Shown: positions 1-12,185, counted from the stretch's first letter. The stretch: 64,000 nt of DNA from Puccinellia tenuiflora (GCA_012064385.1 QRDG01000961.1:186001-250000); one strand, 5' to 3'. The notes: a model not told the origin generated them from the letters alone. Numbers and translations: made by a program.

Positions 1-366
1 ACGGGCTACCTAGAGCCCGAGCTCATCGCCGTGGTCCGTGCATGCAGCTGTACTTTGTTGGCGTGAGAAAAGCAGCAGCTCACATATGTAATAATCACCT
101 GCCGCATTTGTAAATAACTTCCGAATGAATGATATAATCCCCTGCCCACGGTTTTATTATGTATTAATCATCATGACCTCAATGATATAGATCTCATTCC
201 CTCAGACAGGAAAATGTGTTTGTTAATCCAGATCTTAGCTCAAGATACAACATGGGATCGTACCCTATACTACCTGGGAAGGAACTGAACGCCTAAAAGC
301 CCAAGGGCCTGACCCTTTTAGTCATTCGGACTCGCGCGGTCCAGGATAAATCGTCCTGTCACCTGG

Positions 367-3300
367 CTACGGTTTGATGAAGCGAGCTAATTTCCCAAGC
401 ACGCCTCGCAGGTTGCGTATGCCGGCTCCGGTCTTGGAGCTCACCATCATCTGCAAGAAATACCACCGTATCAGAACGAATGAATTTTCATGAGTACATA
501 TGACACGAGGGTGGTGGTCGAATGATTCAGGAGCTCACCACTGGCTTTACGACCGACTTGTTCTTTTTCAGGGTCTGCAGTTCAGGAAAACGAGCGGTTG
601 GTTAGGCAATACAATCGAAATGGACATGGAGAGAAAGGGAGGGAAGGAGGGGTGCTTGGGGGGGACCTCTTGGATTTCCATCGCACGGCGGGCGACGTCT
701 ATAGGGAAAACCAGATCGGTCTTGGTTAGTACAATCTGGTATGGCGTCTTGTATCTGCACCAGTGTATTTGGATTATATGTCACTCACAGAACCAAATGT
801 AACATCACTACGTATGTATGTCACCATAAACCTAAGCAAATGTTTTGACCAACTGGTCAATTTTAGAGCAAGTATGCATTACTTTCAGTAAATAATTTTG
901 TTGCACTGACAGCTATGTTTCTTTATTTTAAACTTCACACTGACAATGATGTACTACAATTAAGATAAAGGACCAAAACTAAAAATTATTACATTAGGAA
1001 GAAAAAGGAAAATATATATGAAAACTGCTTCTATAAGGATATGAAGATGGATTTAAACAAACCTTTCCATTAGATCTATAAGCTCGTAGTCCAATGGTTT
1101 CATTCCACGTTTTGTGTGCACAAGAAGGCACACTCTATCTAGACCAACCCTGTTTGAAACATACTCTTTCACCTACAAATTTCAGAGTACCTGTAAGAAC
1201 TAAGAATAACCATAACCAATAGGCACATGGTAAAGCTTTATGTCTTAAGAATTAAAAATAAAACGAGATATCTCTTTGACATACAGGTCCAGTGGTTATA
1301 TGCAAATAGTCAAGAATACTGTGTGGGAACTAGTTCATATAATTATGTGATCGTACACACGCATTGTGAAGCTACTCAGTCCTTGATTTGAAATTGTGTT
1401 CAGTTGGACATCCAAACCAGATGTTCATTATGTATTGAAAAAAGAGAGCGGCAGCCCTCATAATTTTTTTAAATCAAGAGCTTAAGGAATTTCATGACCA
1501 ATGTACAAGATTTATGTGATCAACAAGTATTTACAGTAAATTTAGAATTTTAATACATTACCATAGACACAGACCAGAGATTAGCAACCCAAAGTTCATG
1601 CAAGGCAACATGATCATGATAAAGTTATTATTCAGAATGGATACTTACAAGCTCCTGCCATGACTCTTTAACTTCATCCTTTGCAAAAGCAAAACCATAT
1701 CCAGGCAAATCAACAAGGGACAACTTTGATGCAAGCTTGAAGAAATTTATGCTCTGTAATTAAGAAGTAATTTTTAATACATATACACAGATGAACTGTT
1801 TGACAACGATGATTAATTAGAAAAAAGATACGGAAGCTTAAACGGTTTATTAACTTACTTGAGTAAGCCCTGGCTTATCTGATGTTCGCACAATACCCCA
1901 TTGTCTTGTAAGTGCATTAAGTAGTGAGGATTTCCCAACATTTGATACCCCTTGAATTTCAGTAAGGTAAGAAAGCAAAGTTGTTAGGGAGGATTTGAAA
2001 CACTTTAAGAAACAGGGATTTACAGATACATTGGATACATATTTGATTTCAGTAAGGGTTCTACAGACCCAAACACAGCATTCTCTTTGACAAAGAACAT
2101 ATACAAGCATAAAGTATATAAAGAAATGCAAAACATATGTTTGCGATCCAAATTTCAAACTTCAGCTAGATGCCTAGTTCAACTGACATGATGAAGAGGA
2201 ATAAACAAAAGGAGCAGTACTACATGAGGTGAGCAGGACATAAGATGGCTGAAAGTTGCCTACAAAATGTCAATGTGCAATTCATCATCATTTTTCGGTG
2301 AGATAATGTCATTGAACCAACAAAACACAAGTTTTGAATGGACAATTTGCTCCACTATTTTCAACACATAGTAGGGGATACACACAGAATAATCTAACCT
2401 ATACTGCATCCAGACACAGCGCATCAAAATGATACAAATGGTAAAACTCCAGAAGGGGAGATGGAACTAATATCATAAATTCATTCATAGGACGTTACCT
2501 GCAAATGCTATCTCTGGAAGTGTAGGAGGAGGGAATGATGATGGAATCTTTGCAGCGGCAAAGAAGTCCAACTTATTTCTGAACACCTGTTGATAGTTTG
2601 TTGTGAGCAAATATAACAAAAGTGGGTTGAAAATCAACATCATACAGTATAGAACCTAAAATCATATGGTACCAGGAAATAATTGACGAAAACAAAAGAT
2701 AGTGCAATTTTCTGCAATGCATGTTATCTTTCTTACACTGTCTTCTATCCGGTCACGTTCAGTTCTGGTTGAGAAGGGGACATTATCAAGAGGAGCAGAA
2801 AGCTTGGTATTGTAGCCAGCATTTTTTATTTCGATTAGACGCCTACGACCTAGTAGCTGCAAAGAACAATAAATGATGTTTAGACATGCATTCATAGAGC
2901 AAAATAGTCAAACATAGGTATGATGAGGTAATAGCATTTACATTATCTTCAACATATGAGAGGATTGAAGAACTTGGCTGTACATCACGAAATTTAGCAT
3001 TTATGGACATTTCAGTCTCTTCAGGTTCAGGTGTACTCTTTTCTGGAATCTTCTCTGTTCTGCAAACTAAAAAGGGAAAAAGATGGAGATATTAAAATGA
3101 AAGTATCAGATTGATGATTAGACACTTTCCTCAGAAGACCAAGATTTTCATAAGTAAAAAATTATAAGTGGGTGGTGCACTTAGTTCAGGGAAAAATTCT
3201 ACTAAGAAACAATCAACATATGTAGCAAATTTGTGATGTTATCACTTGAAAGAAGATGGTAGAGGCTAGGGTTCTACCAGGTCTCGGACGTAGATTGTAA

Positions 3301-6300
3301 GGGTGGGAGAGAGAGAGATGCGGCTGGAGGCGCGGTCGCCGGCGGCAGGGCGCCGTCGCTGCGCAAGAGAGATGGGCGGCGGCTAGGGCTGAGTGTGGCT
3401 AGGGTTTGGGGCTCCCGTCTCCTGAGGGAGACGACAACAGAATATGTTTATTGTCTGATTACAATCGAAGGGGTACACGTGTTTATATAGGAGGACAGCT
3501 CCTCGAAACCCTAGATAACTTGGGCTAAGCCCCTAATCCGGTCCCCTATTGGGCCTCTTCCGTGAGTACTGGAGCCCGACCATAACATCTCTCCCCGCCT
3601 TCTGAAATGAACATCTGGAAATTGCCGGCGGAAATCGTCGAGCTTCTCCCAAGTCGCCTCCTCCTCGGGCAGGCCTGCCCACTGCACCAAGACATGCCAC
3701 ACGCCGCGACGCTGCTGTGCCTGCATCACCTTCGCCACCGTCGCGGGGGCTGGCAGAAGTCGCCCATCCGAAGTAGGAGGAAGGGCCGGGGTCGCCGCAG
3801 GAGGGTCCCCCCGGTATGCCTTCAGTAAGCCGACATGGAAGACGTCGTGGAGGCGAGAGCCAGCTGGCAGCTCAAGGCGGTAGGCGAGCGTGCCCACACG
3901 CTCCAGCACACGAAAAGGACCGGCGTAGCGGGGTCCCAATTTGCGCTTGGAGCGCGGGTCCAGGGACTGCGTGGTCCTGTGAAGGAGGCGCAGCCACACC
4001 CAATCGCCCACCGCGAACTCCGCCTCGCGATGATGAGCATCATAGTACTTCCTGGCCAGCTGCTGTGCTTGGAGAAGACGCTGGCGCGCCTCAGCCAGAA
4101 TGTCGTCGCGGGTGCGGAGTAAGTCGCCCGCCACCTCGGACCGAGCCGTCCCAGGCTCGTAAGGGAGCATCGCCGAAGGTGGGCGCCCGTAGACCACCTC
4201 GAAAGGCGTGGTGCGCAGGGCGGAGTGATAGGAGGTGTTGTAGCAGTACTCCGCCCATGCCAACCAGTCCACCCAAGCTCGTGGACGATCACCAGTAACA
4301 CAGCGCAGGTACATGGCGATCACCTTGTTGACCACCTCTGATTGGCCGTCCGTCTGAGGGTGGAAAGCCGTGCTCATGTGGAGCTTAACACCCGCCAGCC
4401 GAAAGAGATCCCGCCAGACATGTCCCGTGAACACGGGATCACGATCGCTGACGATGGACGAAGGAAAGCCGTGGAGGCGGACGATGCCGTCGAAGAAGGC
4501 CCGCGCCACGGAGGCGGCTGTATATGGATGACCGAGGGCGATGAAGTGCGCGTACTTGGAGAAGCGGTCAACCACCGTGAGGATGACAGACTTGCCGCCC
4601 ACCTTGGGAAGGCCCTCGATGAAGTCCATGGAAATATCTGCCCATACCTGGGAGGGTACGTCCAACGGCTGCTGTAGACCCGCGGGTCGTAGTGTCTCCG
4701 TCTTGTTCCGCTGGCATGTCACGCACGACCGGACCCAGTCGCGGACTAGCGCGCCATCACCGGGGATGTAAAAATCAGCACGGAGACGATGGAGAGTCTT
4801 CTGCACGCCCTCGTGCCCTGCAGAGTGTGCCAAGGTCAGGACCTGGTGTCGCAGGTCGCCATGGTCGGGCACGAAGATGCGGCGGCCGTGGAGGAGTAGC
4901 CCCTCATCCAAGCGCCAGGGTGCTGCCAGCTCGCCGGCGTTAAGGCGCTGGCGCAAGCTTTGCGCGTCCGCGGCCATCGAAGTTGCCCGGCGAATGTCGT
5001 CGATGAAGGCGAAGGATGGCCCGGAGCGGATGCACATGATAGTACCAGCCGTGGCGACGTCGTCCGTGACATCCTCAGTGTCGCGGCGGGACAAGGCGTC
5101 GGCGACCGTGTTGAGACGGCCGGGGCGGTACTCGACGTTGAAGTCGAAGCCGAAGAGCTTGCTGATCCACTGGTGTTGCGGAACGGTGGAGAGGCGCTGG
5201 TCCAGCAAGAACTTGAGGCTGTAGTGGTCCGTGCGCACACGGAACGACCGGCCCCAAAGATAAGGCCGCCAGTGGCGCACCGCCTGGACCAGCCCAATAA
5301 GCTCGCGCTCGTAGGCCGCGAGCTTGTGATGGCGAGCGGCGAAGGGTCGGCTGAAGAAGGCGAGCGGTCCCGCGCCCTGGTGGAGGACGGCGCCGAAGCC
5401 GATGCCAGAGGCATCGCAGTCCACCACGAACGGCATATCGAAGTCCGGCATCTGGAGGACGGGTCCCGTCATGAGCGCCCGCTGGAGAGCCTCGAATGCC
5501 GTAGTCGCCTCCTCGTCCCAGGAGAAGGCGTCGCGTCGAAGAAGACGCGTCAGTGGCGCGGCGATGAGGCCGAAGTCCCGGATGTACTTCCGGTAGTAGC
5601 CGGCGAGGCCCAAGAAGCCACGGAGAGCCCGCGGTGACCGCGGGATCGGCCACGCGGCAATGGCGGTGACCTTGTCCGCGTCCATCGCGACCCCGTCCAC
5701 CGAGATGACATGCCCAAGGTACGCGACGGAGGTCGTGCCGAACGAGCACTTCGAGCGCTTGAGGTGAAGACGATGCGCTCGAAGCTCGTTGAAGATGATG
5801 GCCACGTGTTGCAGGTGCTCTGCCCAAGATGCACTGTAGATAAGAATGTCATCAAAGAAAACAAGCACAAAGCGGCGCAAGTATGGGCTGAGCACGTCGT
5901 TCATCAGGGCCTGGAAGGTTGCCGGCGCGTTGGAGAGACCAAACGGCATCACCAGGAACTCGAAGTGGCCATGGTGGGTGCGGAACGCCGTCTTCTCGAT
6001 GTCGTCAGGGTGCATGCGCACCTGGTGGTAGCCCGAGCGCAGGTCGAGCTTGGTGAAGAAGCGCGCTCCGTGGAGCTCGTCCAAGGGCTCATCCACGACG
6101 GGGATGGGGAACTTGTCCTTGGACGTCATGGCATTGAGGGCGCGGTAGTCGATGCAGAAGCGCCATGTGCCGTCGGCCTTGCGCACAAGGAGCATCGGGG
6201 CGGAAAATGGCGACGTCGAAATCCGGATGATGCCCTGTGCGAGCATGACCGCCACCTGACGCTCGATCTCGTCCTTCTGCAGCTGAGGGTACCGGTACGG

Positions 6301-8257
6301 GCGCACGGCGACAGGCGCCGTGTCCGGCAGCAGATGGATGCGGTGGTCACAGGGCCGCACCCAAATTGGTAGAGGCTAGGGTTCTACCAGGTCTCGGACG
6401 TAGATTGTAAGGGTGGGAGAGAGAGAGAGATGCGGCTGGAGGCGCGGTCGCCGGCGGCAGGGCGCCGTCGCTGCGCAAGAGAGATGGGCGGCGGCAAGGG
6501 CAGAGTGTGGCTAGGGTTTAGGGCTCCCGTCTCCTGAGGGAGACGACAACAGAATATGTTTATTGTCTGATTACAATCGAAGGGGTACACGTGTTTATAT
6601 AGGAGGACAGCTCCTCGAAACCCTAGATAACTTGGGCTAAGCCCCTAATCCGGTCCCCTATTGGGCCTCTTCCGTGAGTACTGGAGCCCGACCATAACAG
6701 AAGAACTCATTTGAATCAACAACGTTACATGATAAAGCATGCATGGATACTTCTAAAAGGGGGAAATGGCATATACTGAATACAACCAGAACTTGTAAGT
6801 GGTTATAGTGTGTATGCATTTTTATCGAGATTTCTTCAAATATTCCTTAGCTTTTTAAGAAAGGCATCTGATCATAATTTGAGATAATATATGTATAGTT
6901 ATTCATACTTTATGGATATCATTAAGCATATTCGTATTTAGTAGCATACATAGGTTGTACTAATGTTCTTGATAGCCCAAGCTCTATACATGTATTTAAA
7001 CAATACAGAAGATTTCTTCTTTTGCAACCATGCACTTCAGATAAGAAATGTAAAGCAATAAAGCTATTTTCAGAGAAAGCACAAGAAACTATCCATGAGA
7101 GGGTTGTCGTTTTACTAACAAAGGTTCGAAGGGCCGTGTACATGAAACATGATCTACATATGTATAAGTGAACCCTCTGCATCCTTAAAAAATGGTAAGA
7201 TACTATACGTACCATCTTGTTTGGGAGTTGCGTCCTCAATTCGTTTGTTTGATGTGTCATAGCGATCTAGTTTCATTCGCTTTCTCTTCTTAGGAGGAGC
7301 AATTTCCTCAGAGTCAGAAACTGAATCCGTCTTAAAGACCCTGAGTTTCTTCCCAGTCTTGTCCAGCACTCGAGTAGGACGAGCACGGGGCTTCTCTTCA
7401 GTATTCAGGCCTGAATCATCAGCCTTCCTGCTTCCCGCAACATGCTCATCCAAATCAGCATCATTTCGACGATCGACTCTGATATCTTTGTCAAATTTCT
7501 TCCACTTGGAGGCTTGCGAATTCATACAGACCATTGACCGACCCTTGTCCCCTCTACTGATACCAGAAACATTGCTGCTACTCCTTCCCATTGATCGAAA
7601 GCCATCCCGTTCCGAACTTTGAGGCTTAAATCTATCCCCTTCCCCTCTACTCATACCAGAAACCTTGCTGCTACTCCTTCTCATTGGTTGAAAGTCACCG
7701 CCTTCTGATCTCCAAGGCTTAAATCCATCGCCTCCTGATCTCCCAGGCTTAAATCCACCGCCTTCTGATCGTCGAGGCTTAAACCCATCGCTTTCTGATC
7801 TCCGAGGCTTAAATCCGTCACCTTCTGCTCTCCGAGGCTTGAATCCATCGCCTTGTCTACCAGAAAACTTCCCACGGGTTTCGGTGGAAGGGTACTTTCT
7901 GGTCATCCTTGGCTTAGAATATGATGCATCACTGTCACCACCGTACCCAGAATCACGATCATCGTTCCTCTTCCTCTTGTAATCCCCCGACGCGCTCCTC
8001 CTCGCACCCCCTTGGGATCCTGCCTCGCTCCTCCACCTCTTCTGCTCCATCCCTCCGCGCCCGTGCCCACTGCGCTCTTCTCTCTCTCCATTGTCCCGAC
8101 CATCAAACCTAGCACCTCCTCTCCCTTTGGCATCTTCCCTCCTATTTCTCATCTTTCCATCAGCCATCCCAGTCCCGCCCCCGCTCCAGTTCCTCTTGGC
8201 GCCCAACTGACTCGCCGTGCTCGCCTGCTGCCACTTCAACCGGACACGGAGCGGCAT
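367..8257 (-). CDS. EngB/YihA-type GTPase with long basic N-terminal extension, ten exons
   Basis: Ten coding exons (8257-7213, 3066-2942, 2856-2737, 2586-2499, 1950-1859, 1753-1649, 1172-1063, 754-667, 574-539, 450-367) join at GT/AG sites in consistent phase to give 630 residues. The C-terminal third is an EngB-family GTPase: G1 GVSNVGKSS at about 460, G3 DLPGYG at about 505, G4 TKTD at about 572 and G5 SSKTGAG at about 607. EngB GTPases assist large ribosomal subunit assembly, and plant homologues are usually organellar (family knowledge). The first 350 residues are Arg/Gly/Lys-rich and hold several tandem copies of a unit like DGFKPRRSE, so this protein is about three times the bacterial length. 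I chose the ATG at 8257; the GTG three codons upstream is not needed. A likely 5'UTR intron spans 8458-8286. AATAAA lies at 158-153. Intron 1 holds a same-strand Gypsy element. Targeting is not resolved by eye. Confidence 0.88.
3257..3587 (-). repeat. 3' LTR of the intronic Gypsy element
   Basis: 331-bp terminal repeat, more than 98% identical by eye to 6367-6699. On the minus strand it starts TGTTATGG and ends CTACCA. The polymerase ORF reads about 75 bases into it. Confidence 0.95.
3511..6360 (-). CDS. Gypsy polyprotein fragment: RT, RNase H, integrase, chromodomain
   Basis: An open frame of about 949 codons that has no ATG start of its own, because it begins at the deletion junction next to the 5' LTR. 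In order: reverse transcriptase with LDLRSGYHQ and the active-site variant FFDDIL near residue 170; RNase H starting DCDASG near 315; an integrase HHCC zinc finger (HSAGHEG to CVTCQRNK); the integrase DDE core with D in MDFIEGLP, D in SDRDPVF and E in TDGQSEVVN; and a C-terminal chromodomain (VLVQWAGLPEEEATWE). The chromodomain places it among chromoviruses. No stop or frameshift interrupts it, although gag and protease are gone. It could move only in trans, if at all (inference). Confidence 0.92.
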   Translation of the reverse strand: MRPCDHRIHLLPDTAPVAVRPYRYPQLQKDEIERQVAVMLAQGIIRISTSPFSAPMLLVRKADGTWRFCIDYRALNAMTSKDKFPIPVVDEPLDELHGARFFTKLDLRSGYHQVRMHPDDIEKTAFRTHHGHFEFLVMPFGLSNAPATFQALMNDVLSPYLRRFVLVFFDDILIYSASWAEHLQHVAIIFNELRAHRLHLKRSKCSFGTTSVAYLGHVISVDGVAMDADKVTAIAAWPIPRSPRALRGFLGLAGYYRKYIRDFGLIAAPLTRLLRRDAFSWDEEATTAFEALQRALMTGPVLQMPDFDMPFVVDCDASGIGFGAVLHQGAGPLAFFSRPFAARHHKLAAYERELIGLVQAVRHWRPYLWGRSFRVRTDHYSLKFLLDQRLSTVPQHQWISKLFGFDFNVEYRPGRLNTVADALSRRDTEDVTDDVATAGTIMCIRSGPSFAFIDDIRRATSMAADAQSLRQRLNAGELAAPWRLDEGLLLHGRRIFVPDHGDLRHQVLTLAHSAGHEGVQKTLHRLRADFYIPGDGALVRDWVRSCVTCQRNKTETLRPAGLQQPLDVPSQVWADISMDFIEGLPKVGGKSVILTVVDRFSKYAHFIALGHPYTAASVARAFFDGIVRLHGFPSSIVSDRDPVFTGHVWRDLFRLAGVKLHMSTAFHPQTDGQSEVVNKVIAMYLRCVTGDRPRAWVDWLAWAEYCYNTSYHSALRTTPFEVVYGRPPSAMLPYEPGTARSEVAGDLLRTRDDILAEARQRLLQAQQLARKYYDAHHREAEFAVGDWVWLRLLHRTTQSLDPRSKRKLGPRYAGPFRVLERVGTLAYRLELPAGSRLHDVFHVGLLKAYRGDPPAATPALPPTSDGRLLPAPATVAKVMQAQQRRGVWHVLVQWAGLPEEEATWEKLDDFRRQFPDVHFRRRGEMLWSGSSTHGRGPIGDRIRGLAQVI
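6367..6699 (-). repeat. 5' LTR of the intronic Gypsy element
   Basis: 333-bp copy of the LTR at 3257-3587. It is followed on the minus strand directly by coding sequence for reverse transcriptase rather than by a tRNA primer-binding site. Confidence 0.95.
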
Positions 8258-8529
8258 TTCCCCCACCTTTGTGCGACGAAAACACCTGCACAGAAATCAC
8301 AGCAGGTTGGACGCTCTGGCCGTCTCAAAGCATGCGCGCAAGCCTGCACGGAAGGTGTTCGGCTGAATGCCTGGCGGAGACCGGGAGGAATTAAACGATC
8401 GCTGCTGCGGGCGCTACTAGAAGACTGGGGGAGGGGAGAGAAGGATCGGGGCGCTCACCTGGTGCGGCGGACGGAGGCCGCTTTGTCCTCGCGCCGGGCA
8501 GAGGCGGTTGCGGCCGGCGGCGGGTAGGC

Positions 8530-11110
8530 GCTGGTGAGGGCGGGTAGTAGCAGGACTGCAGAACCAACTGAACATGCGGTGCTGTGGCGTGAGGTTTCCT
8601 TTGGTGTGGCCCGGTTTGGGCCGTTACAGTTAAACACGTCGGCTGGAACCAAATGGGCCATGTTGTTGTTTGGCCATTTTGAGATGAGATTAATTAATTT
8701 CAACTTTCCGCAAAAAAAAAATTAATTTCAACTTTGTCGAATCTAAATAAATTGATTTGAAGTTCTTATTTTTCTAATTTCATCTTTGTAGGTGCATCTG
8801 CTCGCATGGATTTTCAGTGTTGATCGAGTGGTTTGTTGTTTGACACTTCGGCCTGTCTCGACAATGGTGGTGACTAGTGGTGCCAAATTTATTTGTGGTT
8901 AGTGGTTCTCCGGTTTCACTCTTTAATGTTCTCGCTCTCATGGCACCATGTTAACGAAGTTGTAGTTCGACATCATTCCTTGGGGTGTGTATTAAACCTA
9001 GAAATTCAAGTGGGGCAGGTGTGCCACTAATCCAGTGTCTCATCATACCCGAGAAAGCCTACGTATCCCACCGATTAAAGCATGCGTACACCGTAGGTAC
9101 CGGATCCCCCCCCTAATCCACGGGCAACCCACATATTTGCAAGTCGTCTTCTCCTTAATAGAGCCTCACACTACTACCTCCTACTACTCTCACTACTGGA
9201 GTCTGGAGGCCTCCGCCACCTCCATTCCTCCCTAGGGCGTTGTGGCACCCGGTTGCCCCCTCGTCCCTCTAGAACCCTAACAGATGTGAACACCGGGATG
9301 GGAGCCAATGCCACATTATGCATCACCGACCAAGGGGGTTAGGCATCGACACCAACAAGTTGTCGTGGGGACAAAGAAGATGCCGCTGGCAACACTTCTT
9401 TTGTTCCTCCCAACACGTGGTTTGTCTCCCCCTTCCTTCCCCTCTATTCGTGTTCAATGATTCATGTGAGTGTGATTCTTAGTTCCAAGAACAAACGCTA
9501 AAACGACATTAGGTGGGGTTTTCTTAGGGGCATATAGGAGATCCCGTTAAATCCCACAAAATGCGTCGTTTGTGAGTTCCGTGGTAAGCAAGCAATATTG
9601 CGTCCTGCACTCCTGCTAATTTGTGTGGAGGGAAGTGGACGAGACGATCGTGTCCAATTTGAATTCCTACTCCAACCATTGTGCTTTCAACCATATTATA
9701 TTTTCTTGTTGGAGTGGATGACTCTTTAAAACCTTTGAGGTCAGTCCGGCTTATGGAGTTTTGGTCATCCACGGGTTCTTCACCGAATGCCATGATGCAC
9801 ACGGTGAATCTGGAAAAGATGACCACGGATAATTATAATTCAATTGTTAGTTTTATCAAATGTTTTTATTGTTTATGTTGGTGTCGGTTTTTCCGACCAC
9901 ATGTACTCTACCTAAATCTCCTCTTCTTGTACCTCAGGATATATGGAACAACATATTTTCTGAAATCCTTAGCCGCCGCCTTCAAGATCGAATCTCCGCT
10001 TGCCTCCGCCTCTGGCCACCTCTCCAGCCAGTGTCATGGGGCGGAGGGGAGAGGATCACCGTCTCTCATCTTGTGTAGCAAGTTTTCATCCGTCTAGTTT
10101 TGGTTTCCCAACGACTTATCTCAGACAGTGATGGCGGTGTTGCCTCAAATAAAAGTCCACCCGGCTCCAATCCCGTCTCGGGCACATGGTTTGGTGATGA
10201 TCTTGGGTGTTTTGTCCCCGCCGGTCTTCATGCACGAACTGTTTATTCTTGTTGTTGTTTGTTGGAGTCGCTTCATGGGCACCGTCGGCGACGTTGTCTT
10301 CAACAACCCCTTGTTTCAATCCTTTGCAAGCAAAATCATCAGCCTGAACTGTCGAAGCTAGCACAGTTGCCTGCCTAGATTGGGGCGATGCCCCGCAGAT
10401 ATGCTTGGCGTGGTTGCCAATCTCAGTCGCGTGTCGACGGTCTACTATTAAGACGATTCAAATTACCTAATACATGTCTTTGCATCTACTTCAGTGGATG
10501 ATTTTCCGGCCGGTCTCGTCCATCACATTAAGTTCGTCTACGGCATTGGCGGGAATTTTGAGTCTTTTATGATCATTTTTTGTTTTCTTCTTTGATTAGG
10601 GTTTGGTCACTGTTTGTGGATTCAGTTGCCCATTATCAGGTTGTATACATTGTTCTCCTTATCTAATATAAGCCAAATTCATAAAAAAAAAAACTCTCAT
10701 CTTCTCAATGTTAAGAAAAGTCTTCTTCTCTTCAAGATTCTAAAAGAAGTTCTCTCCTCGTTAGTATATCCCATTTTCTTGTTTTGTTAACCTAACAAGC
10801 GCAGCGCGCACTAACAACGTGAACCAAACCAGTTAAGAAAAAGTCCACTCGAAAAAAAAAAGAATGGTATCTTTGTCCCCCTCGAAGAAGAAGAAACGGC
10901 GTCTTTTCTTGTCCTCGCCATGGCAAATTCAGCGTCAGACAAAAAGCTTGAGCTAGCAGACGTACACAGCACAAGTTTATTGCTCTTCACCGACCGACCA
11001 ACGGACCAGGTCTGCAGGTTTCTGTTCGTTGAGCGATCCATCCATCTTTCTCGCCCGTCGTTTCCATCAGTTAATTAACCCCATCTCCTTGCCACGCTAG
11101 AACAGGACAT
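8530..11110. other. Intergenic, no gene recognised; possible retroposon tail near 10690
   Basis: I see no ORF with a recognisable domain and no spliced gene. An A-run at 10682-10692 follows text resembling the 3' end of plant LINE or retroposon copies (TTGATTAGGG through a T-rich end). I could not find convincing target duplications, so the element class is open. Confidence 0.35.
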
Positions 11111-11119
11111 CACGATTTG

Positions 11120-11741
11120 CTGACAAAAAGCCATGTGTCTGTGGGTGCAGGTGACGCTACGAGTCCATCGCCATTTTGGTTTCATCTCTTGCTAGGTGGG
11201 ATGGCACCGTCATAGTCTCAGAGACAGCTCCAGGAAACAAATTAAGTTACCGACCACACTGCCGGCCGGCTCGCCTGCTCTAGCTTTCTTAGTAAGAATT
11301 ATATACACGCGTTGATCTTCCACTAAATGAAAATTAAGGTTCCCAACAACTATATATGCACACGAAGACTACCCCGAACGAGTCCAGGTCTTCCTAAGCT
11401 AGTAGGCTAAACAAACATGAGCACCAGTACACCAACCGCTATATCATTATCCATGGACGCAGGCTTGTAATCAGTCATCGTTAAACCTAGGCTTCCAGCT
11501 CACACTCTCATAAACAATCTCATCATCAATCGATCAAAGCTTCTGATCAACTATATACACATGCACGTACCCTCGGACCTCGGTTCAGAATCCAGCCTAG
11601 CGGAAAGTCAAACCGTCACTGCTGCTGATATAAAAACCACAGCCCCCTGCTTCTCTGCATTAGAAGAGAGCAAGGCCGTAGCAGCAGAGCCAGAGTGACC
11701 AAGGGCTTGCAGCCAAGATCGGACCGAACGCGGGAGACACC
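11120..11741 (+). promoter_or_regulatory. Upstream region of the first DUF688-like gene, conserved with its paralogue
   Basis: Blocks here match 24240-24924 in the same order: GCTACGAGTCCATCGCCATT near 11156, GATGGCACCGTCA near 11200, the GGCTTCCAGCTCACACT block near 11490, and TTCAGAATCCAGCCTAGCG near 11584. TATAAAAA is at 11629-11636, about 110 bases before the ATG. The duplication therefore carried the whole promoter. Confidence 0.75.
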
Positions 11742-12185
11742 ATGGGCTCGAAGCAGCAGCTCGCGCGCCAGCCGGTCTCCGCAAGCATGAGCGCAGGCTT
11801 CGACGGGAAGGCGGCGTCGGTGAGGGAGCGGTCAGGCCTGGCCAACGCGTCCTTCAGGGTGTACTACAGCCTGCGCCCCGGCGCCGTGCCGTTCGTGTGG
11901 GAGTCCGCGCCCGGCACGCCCAAGAGAGGTGCCGCGGCCGCTGCCACCAAGGCAGTGGCGCCGGAGAGCGGCGCTGCCGGAGACGGTGCTGCTGCTTCTG
12001 TTATGCTGTTGCCGGCCATCTCGCCGCCGCCGTCGTACCAGGCGTTGGAGCTCAAGAGGAGGAGGAGGGGGTGCCGGTCGAGGTCGGCGTGGCCGGCGGG
12101 AGGCATCGTGACGGCGCTGCTGGGCATGCTCGGGCTTGGCGGGAGGACGAGCCACCGCCGGTCGCGCCGGCCTCCCGCCTTGTAG
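11742..12185 (+). CDS. Small DUF688-like protein with WESAPGTPK motif
   Basis: Single exon, 147 residues, ATG in a good plant context (ACACCATGG). The core is VYYSLRPGAVPFVWESAPGT, then PKR. The Pro-Phe-x-Trp-Glu-x-x-Pro-Gly-x-Pro-Lys pattern is the hallmark of plant DUF688-type proteins, whose biochemical role is unknown. An Ala/Gly-rich linker, then SPPPSYQALELKRRRRG and a short hydrophobic C-terminal stretch (GGIVTALLGMLGLGG), follow. The paralogue at 24925-25338 keeps the motif, the SPPPSYQ box and the GGIV..LLGMLGLGG tail, which supports real coding. It is shorter than typical DUF688 proteins. TATA and upstream blocks are conserved between the two copies. Confidence 0.82.
   Translation: MGSKQQLARQPVSASMSAGFDGKAASVRERSGLANASFRVYYSLRPGAVPFVWESAPGTPKRGAAAAATKAVAPESGAAGDGAAASVMLLPAISPPPSYQALELKRRRRGCRSRSAWPAGGIVTALLGMLGLGGRTSHRRSRRPPAL

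Larger units (their letters stand above)
3257..6699 (-). mobile_element. Internally deleted chromovirus-type Gypsy LTR retrotransposon inside intron 1 of the GTPase gene
   Basis: Two near-identical LTRs (3257-3587 and 6367-6699) start TG and end CA on the minus strand. The element is flanked by the perfect 5-bp duplication GAAGA (3252-3256 and 6700-6704). Element and host gene share the same strand. A purine tract, GGCGGGGAGAGA on the minus strand, abuts the 3' LTR. The 5' LTR runs directly into reverse transcriptase: no primer-binding site, gag or protease is present, so about half of the interior is missing. The LTRs differ by three substitutions and one 2-bp indel by my count, which implies a recent insertion. 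Confidence 0.95.

Noticed and set aside
3816..5637. Several long plus-strand frames opposite the Gypsy pol gene
   Set aside because: They mirror the GC-rich pol codons on the other strand and show no domain.
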